Origin: Carex sylvatica
Lineage: Eukaryota > Streptophyta > Magnoliopsida > Poales > Cyperaceae
Assembly: GCA_964058845.1 (NCBI GenBank)
Contig: CAXKVR010000423.1
Span: 24,193 to 88,192, forward strand
Reading direction: 5' to 3'
DNA: 64,000 nt
A program made the translations under genes and the position numbers. Positions 56,646-64,000 of this stretch are shown here, one piece after another. Within the stretch, counting starts at the first letter, position 1; every line of letters begins with the position of its first letter. The notes below the pieces were generated by a model. It searched no databases. It worked only from the letters and a program-made list of their open reading frames with translations, and was not told where the DNA came from.

Positions 56646-57325
56646 TCAATCCAGCTCTGATACTCCAACATTTAAGTATATGAAGAACAGGTGGTAGTAG
56701 TGAAAGTTTTTTGGGGTTTCTTTTTCGGCTCGTGTCAGAAACAGACATTGGGCTTTCGTATTTTGCACAGGACATGGTTATTTGTGGGGGAGCTTTTACC
56801 GAATATCCTATTTTTTTCAGATTCTCCTTTCCAGGGAGTGTCTGTTTTTGGGGATATTTGGTTGCTAATTTCCTCCTGTTGTGACCCTGGTCCTCGTGGC
56901 TGCAGTTACAAACCGATTCCTGGTTTTTATGTAGTTTGTTAAGTCCGGAGCTGGTATTTCCTGTTCAGGTGCTTTGGCTTTGTTTCTTTTGTTTTGTTTC
57001 AAAGGCTGCTAGCTATTAGCAGTTTTTCTAGTTTCAATGTAATGGGTAGGTACGCCCTCTAGCTGTTTGATTTCCTTGTGGGAAGTTGGTGTTTATGAGA
57101 ATGTCCTTGTATTGTGGCTTGTTGTATGAAGGTTGCTTTTGTGCAGTTCTGTTTGGATGCCTGGTTATACAATGGGACTCAAGTTAGTGTCACGACCTTT
57201 TGTTTATGGTTTGTTTTTTAGCTTGAGTCCTGCTTTTTACAGGCTAATGGTTGAGAACTGTAATTGCTGCAACTTTTATCTTAATAATAATAATAATAAT
57301 GAAAGTATATTATGGTTTGTGTTAT
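56646..57325 (+). promoter_or_regulatory. EBF 3' UTR with multiple oligo-U tracts
   Basis: At least eight runs of five or more T, mostly after G or C: about 56707-56712, 56721-56725, 56811-56817, 56844-56848, 56923-56927, 57023-57027, 57214-57219 and 57233-57237. (AAT)n at about 57283-57300 is a possible poly(A) signal area. In Arabidopsis, poly-U motifs in the EBF1/2 3'UTRs recruit EIN2 to repress translation. Equivalence here is inferred. Confidence 0.6.
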
Positions 57326-58239
57326 AATTGTGATTCTGTTCATCTCTCTTTGGTATGCTTTTGATACTGATCCTTTCTTGGATGCAATTGAAACATTCCA
57401 TTATTTGCGATTGTATATGTGATTGTGTTCATTGCTCTTTGGTATAATTTTGTTAATGTTTGAGAAGTGTACCTCTGTAGTCTCAAAGAAATGAGAATTC
57501 AGAATTGAGAAGCGAACCCTTGCTGCTTCTATAATCTATCTTAATAAAGATGGTGATCATGATCGTCTATGGCTTGTGTTACATTTGAGATTGTGTTCAT
57601 TAATTTATGGTTTGTCTTTTGTATTTTTATTTATTTTTAAAACTCGGTAGAGGCTACTGAGATATGGTTTTTCTTTTGTGCTCATCCTTTTTTTTCTTTC
57701 AAAAGTTGAATTGTTATCTTGTTGGTTTTGGCTTTTTGGTGGTACGCGTTATACTATAGGTCTATAATAACACTTGGTAATGACAATTAGCACTATAAAT
57801 AAATGTCTTTTCTTGTGATGGCTGTATGATTGGTAATTGAATCATGACTAACCGACTAGGTTCAATGCATTCCTTTCAGGAGCCTTTCACATGTCAAGGT
57901 CCACTTGTATGATTATCACTTCTCTACAAGTGTAAAATATTTAGCATTTGTCTTCCAAATTATTATTATCCAGCAATTCTCTAGTTCAAACGAAGATATG
58001 TTTGGTTGAGATGAGAATAGGTTATTTTTGAAGTTAAGTTATTCGGAATAGCCTATTCGGTGGTTAGTTGGTTAGTTGAGTTAGAATAGTTATAATAGGG
58101 AATTTAAACTTTTTATTTTAGGGTTAATTTTCTATTTACCATTTTAGGGGTAAATTCGAAACATTTCTTCTTAGTTCTCACTTATCCGCAGGAAGGAATT
58201 AGAATTCACGACAAGTATCACCAAGTTGAAGAAGGCAAC
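57326..58239. other. Intergenic, no gene; short diverged repeats
   Basis: Segments on the pattern TTGTGTTAyA...TTGTGATTCTGTTCATC recur near 57315, 57415 and 57580, suggesting old duplications of the gene end. A LINE-type hairpin CTCGGTAGAGGCTACTGAG lies at about 57643-57661. Confidence 0.4.
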
Positions 58240-58655
58240 TTTTTTTTTTTTTGAAAACCTGATAGTTGCTATCAGGGGGTAGATAAATGAAAATTAAAAT
58301 ACAAATACAACCAAGAATCAAACAAGACTTCTAGCATCAGCAATGTTGCAGCCACAGAAGAGACTCCGACCAAGCCTTATTTGCAGCTCCTCTCGGTTCT
58401 AAGCATTTGCCTTCAAAAATTTTCCTTCCAAAGAATCCAACATGCAGAGAAGAAAAGAACTCCCTACATCTTCTTAGTTAACCGGCCTTTACATGCCCGC
58501 CATGACCTAGTAACCGTTAGCTGGACCGAGTTTCCTACCTGCAACAAAGGATAGCCCAGCAGCCTGCCATACCACCTCCAAAAAATTATTGCATATTCGC
58601 AATGGAAAAGAATATGTGATGTGGTCTCGAGATGACACGATTGGGATTTTTTTTT
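58240..58655 (-). mobile_element. 5'-truncated LINE, 3' end with poly(A), minus strand
   Basis: The plus strand begins with a T run (poly(A) on the minus strand) and a hairpin CCTGATAGTTGCTATCAGG. Further in, minus-strand frames give HILFHCEYA and a CWILWKE-like segment, the end of the LINE zinc-binding domain. A second T run (about 58638-58650) marks the other side. Target duplication not determined. Confidence 0.65.
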
Positions 58656-58714
58656 TGAAATAGAATTAGTTTTAAGGATTTTACTGGAAACAGCTCTGCT
58701 CTGATTAAAGTTCG

Positions 58715-58915
58715 AAAAATAGCCTTCACCGACCCTAGGGATCGGTGGAGCAAAAAACAGAAGCTCTACACCGACCCTACGGATCGGTGGAGCATTTTTT
58801 TACCCTGCCACACGCCACACGCAATTTTACACCAAAATAACCCTCCACCGATCCTACGGATCGGTGTAGCCCCTGATATCTCCACACCGATCCTGTGGAT
58901 CGGTGGAGGCAATTC
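58715..58915. repeat. Four near-palindromes of the CACCGATCC...GGATCGGTG type
   Basis: CACCGACCCTAGGGATCGGTG (about 58729), CACCGACCCTACGGATCGGTG (58771), CACCGATCCTACGGATCGGTG (58848) and CACCGATCCTGTGGATCGGTG (58886), each about 21 bp, at spacings of about 38-77 bp. They lie upstream of the Mutator-like transposase gene and may be subterminal transposase-binding sites; this is inferred. Confidence 0.75.
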
Positions 58916-58999
58916 CTATAACCCAATCTGCAGCCCTCTCTCTTCTTCCTCTTCTCTTCTATCTTCTTCTCTTCCCTTCCTCCATTATTTTTTCTCTAT

Positions 59000-59347
59000 T
59001 TTCATTATTTCGTATTTTTCAAATCCAATAAAAAAGTTACCAAATTAACAGATCGCCACCACCATTGTACTCAGCATCGTCTTCTGATTGTTATTGTGAG
59101 TTTATTTTTACTTATTTGTTTATATTTAGTGTTGTAAAATTAAAAAATATTTGGAGTTAATTTAGTGTTTGATTTTTTTTTTTTTTTTCATTATTCAATA
59201 AAGAAGTTGCCAAATTAACAGATCGCCATCACCATTGTACTCAGCATCGTCTTCTCATTATTATTGTGAGTTTTTTTTACTTATTTGTTTATATTTAGTG
59301 TAGTAAAATTAAAAAATATTTGGAGTTAATTTAGTGTTTGATTTTTG
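59000..59347 (+). repeat. 170 bp tandem duplication in the transposase leader
   Basis: The segment with CAAATTAACAGATCGCCACC (59041) is repeated at 59211 with a few changes; both copies end TTGGAGTTAATTTAGTGTTT. The second copy ends directly before the transposase ATG at 59357. Confidence 0.85.
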
Positions 59348-59356
59348 TTCAGCAAA

Positions 59357-61969
59357 ATGTCACTGCTATTGATCAATGTGTATTATGGTGGTAACCTCCA
59401 AAACACTTCAACAGGTGTTGGTTATAACATAGGGGCTGCATTTACCTTTACTGTATCTGATTCTACTAGTTTTGCTATTATAAGACGGCAGATATACGTT
59501 GGACTTGAATTGCTTCCGAGTCGAGTCAAATTGACAATCAGGGTACATATGAACACAGCACAACCCGGATCGTACCATTTCTCACTATTTCGGATACAAA
59601 ATGAGAAAACTTGGGATGTCATTAAACAAACTGCAGCTCAAGTTGCTGGATTTAAGGTTATAGAATTGGTAGCTGAGGCGCACCATGGTAGAAACCAAAT
59701 GGGTTATGACCCGTGTCCAGATAGTTTGCCTGGAGGTAGTAACACACCGTCGGTTCAGACCGACTTTCATCCTGAGTCGGGCAGTGTACCTGTACCCACC
59801 TACACACCTCCGGTTCAGGCCGGCGATGACGCTTGTGAGCAATCAGATAAAGACACAGAAACTGATACAAGTTCTTTTGATGATGATGATGATTCGGCTG
59901 AAGCATGGGATGCAGATATGGACGAAGTGGAGGCTGAAATGAATGGCCAAGAAATATTAAAGGATTGGCACAAATCGATCCCATTCCTCAATCGGGGAGA
60001 TAGGCATCCATGTTCATCATTCCACGATCAATTGCCAATGCCATACAAGGATCGTGCATTTCTGGAGAACCCCCCCAGGTCAGATGAAAAATTTGCTGAA
60101 GGTCAAATGTTTGAATCAAAAGCCAAACTAAAATCAGAACTTGCTGCTTTTCACCTAAAAAAGAACACAGAGTTAGATGTGGTAAACAACAATAAAACTA
60201 AGTATAGAGTTGCATGTAAATCTTCTAAATGCCAATGGAAATTGTATGCAAAGGTAGTACCAACAGGTGCTTGGACAATTTTCACCAACCCGTTTGTCCA
60301 CACATGCTTTGGAAGTGCTCAAAGGTTGGATAGTCATCAAATGACTGCCAGAGTAATTGTTGATATTATTAAACCGACTTTGCAAGAAGATCTGGAGTTA
60401 AACATTAAAATGGTCAAGCATTTGGTTAAAGTTAAATTTGGGACAGTAGTGTCCTCGTATAACAAGTTGTGGAGAGGTAGGGAACTTGCAATTGCGGACT
60501 TGTTTGGGAGCTAGGAGAAGTCTTACGAGCTGCTGCCATCGTTTCTGGGTGCCATCAAAGCATCTAATCCAGGTACACAGTACCTACTAGAGGATGAACC
60601 ATCAAGTAAGTTTAATATCAATATTTTCAATAGGGTTGCATGGGCATTTGGGCCGTGCATTGAAGCATGGCCTCATCTTCGGCCTATTATCAGTGTTGAT
60701 GCCGGGTTCTTATCCGGAAGATACAAGGGTAAACTTTTTATGGCTTGTGCTTACGATGCAGAGCAACAACTCTTGCCACTTGCATTTGCAATTTGTGAAA
60801 AAGAGTCTATAGAAAATTGGGGTTGGTTTATGAATTGGTTGCATATCAATGTTGTCGGGCCAGGAAAAATATGTGTTGTCTCAGACCAGCACATTGGTAT
60901 ACGAGGGGTGTTTGAGGCTCCTAATCTGGGATGGTGTGAGGAAAAGGGTGAAGCTGTCCACCGACTGTGTTCGCAGCATATTTGTGAAAATATTTGGAAA
61001 AAATACCCCGAAAAGTGGATCAAAAATGTATTCAAGAAATATGTTGCCAAAAAAAAAATCTTGAGATTTGAAGAGGGGATGGAATTGATTAGGCAAAGAG
61101 ATGCAGCCGTACATGACAACATTATGAAATTTGGTAAACGGCTCCGCAACTCTGATGTAGAGCCTTTGGCTCTGCATAAGTGGGCACAAGTGCATGATGG
61201 AGTCCTCAATGATGGGGTATAATGACAAGTAATAGCTCTGAAGTACTAAACAGTGTATTTAGGATTGCCAGGCAACTACCTGTGTGTGCAATTGTGGATA
61301 AGACCTTTTATAAGTGTGTCGACTGGTTTGTAAATAGGCGGGAGGCCGCGATTGGATGGGAGGCAACTGGATTGGATTTTTCGTTGAACATTACTGAGAT
61401 TTTACATCGTCGTAATAAGAAAGCAAGTAAACATGAGGTACGAGCGATGTATGCTGGCCATAACGACTATGAGGTTATTGATAATAATGGACTTCTCGAG
61501 ACAGTAAGTTAATCATTCGATAAATCTAATTATTTACTTTCATGTAATACATTTGATGTAAATATATTTGACAGTAAGTTAATCATTTTTTTAATTGAAG
61601 GGTGTTCGTGGCTCAGTGAAGTACTATGTTACCTTCCCTGCAGAAGGAATGCCTATATGTAGTTGTCGGAGACCTCAATTAACAGGTATCCCATGTAACC
61701 ATGTTCTTGCAGTTTGCTTCGTGAGGAGGCTAAATCCTATCGACTATGTTAGTTCATATTACAGTTTATAAAATTATATAAGCACTTGGTCTGGTCGATT
61801 CAATGGATTTGGAAATAAATGGGATTGGCCATTGTATAATGGACCCATTATAAGGCCAGATCCGGATAAAGTAAATAAGGGTAGGAGAAAACACAAGCGG
61901 AGAATAATGACTATGGACAAAATGGAGGCCCCTGCCACGAGGCGAAATGCTCGACAACATAATCAATAG
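59357..61969 (+). pseudogene. Mutator-like (MULE) transposase, decayed
   Basis: The ATG at 59357 gives MSLLLINVYYGGNLQ, the N-terminal PB1-like domain of plant MuDR-type transposases, then an acidic stretch (DDDDDSAEAWDADMDE). A DNA-binding FLYWCH/WRKY-like domain follows (FESKAKLKSELAAFHLKKN, CQWKLYAKV, HTCFGSAQ), then the MULE transposase core (IISVDAGFLSGRYKGKLF, YDAEQQLLPLAFAICEKE, VVSDQHIGIRG, CSQHICENIWKKY). After an intron (61504-61600) comes the SWIM zinc finger CSCRRPQLTGIPCNH and a basic tail ending at 61969. Breaks are TAG at 60512-60514 where the family has Trp, a frameshift near 61218-61222, and TAA at 61769-61771. The gene is a recently dead copy; it faces the PMD gene at 62644-64000. 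Confidence 0.9.
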
Positions 61970-62179
61970 TCAACTGCAGCAAGACATTCGGGTATAATAA
62001 TTTATAAATTCAAAAGACAATTCGTTTGCATAATTACCATTTTATTTCAACTAAGTTGTACTCATTTTGTAACAGGTGCATCGACTCGATAAAACTGAGA
62101 AATTTATGTTTATATTGTTTTATGGATTTCTAAATTTACATTAATGTATCTTATTTAGACATTTTTATTGTATTGTAAG

Positions 62180-62636
62180 AATTTACTTTGGGAAGAAAGC
62201 CCAAAGCCCTATTTATAGAAACAGCTCCAGAATGAGCAAATTGAGTTAAAACGTTACCAACGTTTTATAAAACATTACAACGTTTTAGCTCGATTTTAAA
62301 TTTAGGTTTTCTTTTTCTGTGAGATTGTCCCAATCGTTACCACCGATTGTATAACGTTATGTAACATTTTTCACTGACTCAAACTTGATAAAAACAGGAA
62401 TTTGTAAAGCACAGAATTAATTAAATCGTTACAACGTTTATAAAAACGTTACAACATTTGGCTGAAAACGTTACAACGTTTTACAAACGTTACAACGTTT
62501 TACAAACGTTACAACGTTTTACAAACGTTACAACGTTTTACAAACGTTATCAACGTTACCTACATATCTTTCAAAACTAGAAGAAATCGTAAAATTCAAT
62601 AATTGTATGTTTTTGCAAATTAGTCAAATAGACGAA
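62180..62636 (-). mobile_element. Truncated Sirevirus-family LTR fragment with perfect AACGTT array
   Basis: Matches the complement of the LTRs at 24086 and 30280 from the TATA-box region (CCCTATTTATAGAAACA at about 62206) to the GACGAAAAA segment near the LTR start, where it stops. It includes a run of about four exact 19 bp units AAACGTTACAACGTTTTAC at about 62466-62545. It lies between the two convergent genes. Confidence 0.8.
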
Positions 62637-62643
62637 AAACATG

Positions 62644-64000
62644 TTAACGCCTTCGTCGTCACCTTGGTCTAAGGGCGTCACTCCCGGGAGTGTACGGATC
62701 AGTAGAATTCCTTATTCGGCCTGCTGGAAGAGGTGGATCTGAAGTAGATGGACCGTAATTTGCATTGGATGGTCCCGCCTCTGCAGATGATGGTCCCATT
62801 GCACTAATGCCTCCCATTAATTCATTGAGCATGAACTGAGATATAGATCCAGACTCTGTGCCTCTCATAAAGCTGTCCCACACCTGGGGAGGCTCTGTAG
62901 TTGCAGGGCGATTATAATACTGATCAGGAAAATCATCATCCAAACTGATCATGTCCAAGTCCATAGGTATCCCAGCACTATCGAGTATGCCTCGGAAGAT
63001 GTGAATCTGATCAATATCCTCCATAATGTCACGAGCATGCTCAAGTATAATCTTGCCATATGCCACTTGTCCCGGGGTCTTGACCATTTCTATTGCCTGC
63101 ATAGTGCATTGTATCTCTCGAGCAATCTACATAACACATTTCGAAGTATGACATATTGCACATTAATATTGAAAAATCTAGTTTGATTGAAAAAAATAAA
63201 TAAATAATGTACGAACCACACGGGAATGCCTATGACCATGAGGAACGTATGCCAGTGTAGCAACATCTCCTGTTCGCGGGGGAGCCTGACGTCGTAGAGC
63301 TTCCGGATTGTTATCTGATAGATACACTGATCTCATACCACGTGCGTGGAACCAATGCATGTACAGATGATGCCTCGACATATCATATGGTCTCCGCTCT
63401 CCAATTAATACTGCAGGTTTCTCGATGAACTCAGAATGAGTTATCGCCCAACAACCATCCCTTGTTGAATTGCCATCATGATACCATGTATTTCGTAAAT
63501 AACTAATATCATCCCATGGTAGAGGAGGAGGAGGCGGGACCTCTTGGTACTTATCAAACTGGCGCATGACCCTATCTGCATGCTGAAACTCCACCATCCA
63601 AAAATGGATCACGTAACTGCAGCTCATCCAATACCTCTTTTGTCGTCGGACATGTCGAGGTAAATGATCATAATAATCAACGTATGGTCGCTAGTTAACT
63701 GTCTCATCAGCTAGTCTATCGAATCTATCTCTATATGCGGCTGTACCACCTGTCAAAAATAAATAAATATAAATAAAAATATAAATGTTAAAAAAAAATT
63801 ATGAATCTACCGATGTTATCTCGAATTATAAATTTTTTTACCTAAGTGAGGATTTTCTGGCCACAAATGGAGAGTGGTCCACTTCGCACCGAAAGCATTC
63901 CTCTCATACTCATCGGCACCACCGAAGGGAGGTGGCTCTTCCCGGGGTATAGGACGACCAATAGAAAATCGAGTCCATGACCAAATCTGTAACAACAACA
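62644..64000 (-). pseudogene. Plant mobile domain (PMD) gene, decayed, partial at window edge
   Basis: Minus-strand exons are 63842-64000 (continues outside), 63217-63749 and 62644-63126, joined by GT-AG introns in phase. Residues include IWSWTRFSIGRPIP, GAKWTTLHLWPENPH, YVIHFWMVEFQHADRVMRQF and a Pro-rich VPPPPPLPWDD, matching the aminotransferase-like plant mobile domain (PF10536) found both in MAIN/MAIL1 host proteins and in transposons. The C-terminus is Ser/Pro/Gly-rich, ending in an Arg tail. In-frame stops are TAG at 63691-63693 where relatives have Trp, and TGA at 62659-62661 before a run of Arg codons ending at TAA 62644-62646. Its state of decay equals that of the facing transposase, which supports a shared element. 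Confidence 0.82.

Noticed and set aside
58715..58915. Regular palindromes at short spacing, CRISPR-like at first sight
   Set aside because: Only four imperfect copies, uneven spacing and a plant nuclear context; they fit transposon-associated sites.

Overview
This 64 kb window is nuclear DNA from a flowering plant. It is very A+T-rich between genes. It carries spliced genes with GT-AG introns, an ethylene-pathway F-box gene, and a dense set of plant transposable elements (Ty1/copia, Sirevirus, L1-type LINE, CACTA, hAT, Mutator-like). No rRNA, tRNA or CRISPR was seen. The species cannot be named from the sequence alone; a non-grass monocot is possible but not established.

Only two genes look like intact host genes, both on the + strand. 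One at 20974-23225 encodes a 166-residue Gag1-like clamp (DUF4050) protein in four coding exons. The other at 54291-56645 encodes a 648-residue EIN3-binding F-box protein of the EBF1/EBF2 type, the SCF substrate receptor that removes EIN3/EIL transcription factors in ethylene signalling. Its leader has two upstream ORFs, one overlapping the main start, and its 3'UTR has many oligo-U tracts.

The first 15 kb is a nested stack. An old L1-type LINE on the minus strand (pieces at 2510-3287, 7948-8212 and 13183-13990) was split by three insertions. These are a 4.66 kb CACTA element (3288-7947, TSD CTT), a young copia element with apparently identical 446 bp LTRs (8213-13182, TSD CTTTC), and a 5'-truncated LINE copy. 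The CACTA element itself holds a Mutator-type MITE. The copia polyprotein is open except for one in-frame TGA.

From 24086 to 31696 lies a Sirevirus-like LTR element. It keeps a decayed gag with two zinc knuckles and an envelope-position ORF, but it has no protease, integrase, reverse transcriptase or RNase H. Its LTRs are full of AACGTT palindromes. Relatives of this LTR recur as a solo LTR (47401-48466), a diverged LTR (about 43860-44640) and a fragment (62180-62636).

The segments 33-53 kb and 15-20 kb contain no recognisable host gene. They are filled with short inverted-repeat elements, many with clear target-site duplications: a hAT MITE with a 212 bp Mutator-like MITE inside it, a second copy of that MITE, a 413 bp Mutator-like foldback, and two copies of a roughly 1 kb foldback family.

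The right end (58.7-64 kb) holds a decayed Mutator-like transposase gene (+) and, converging on it, a decayed plant mobile domain (PMD) gene (-) that runs off the window. The layout recalls the convergent two-gene organisation of maize MuDR and is the best candidate here for an unusual composite element.
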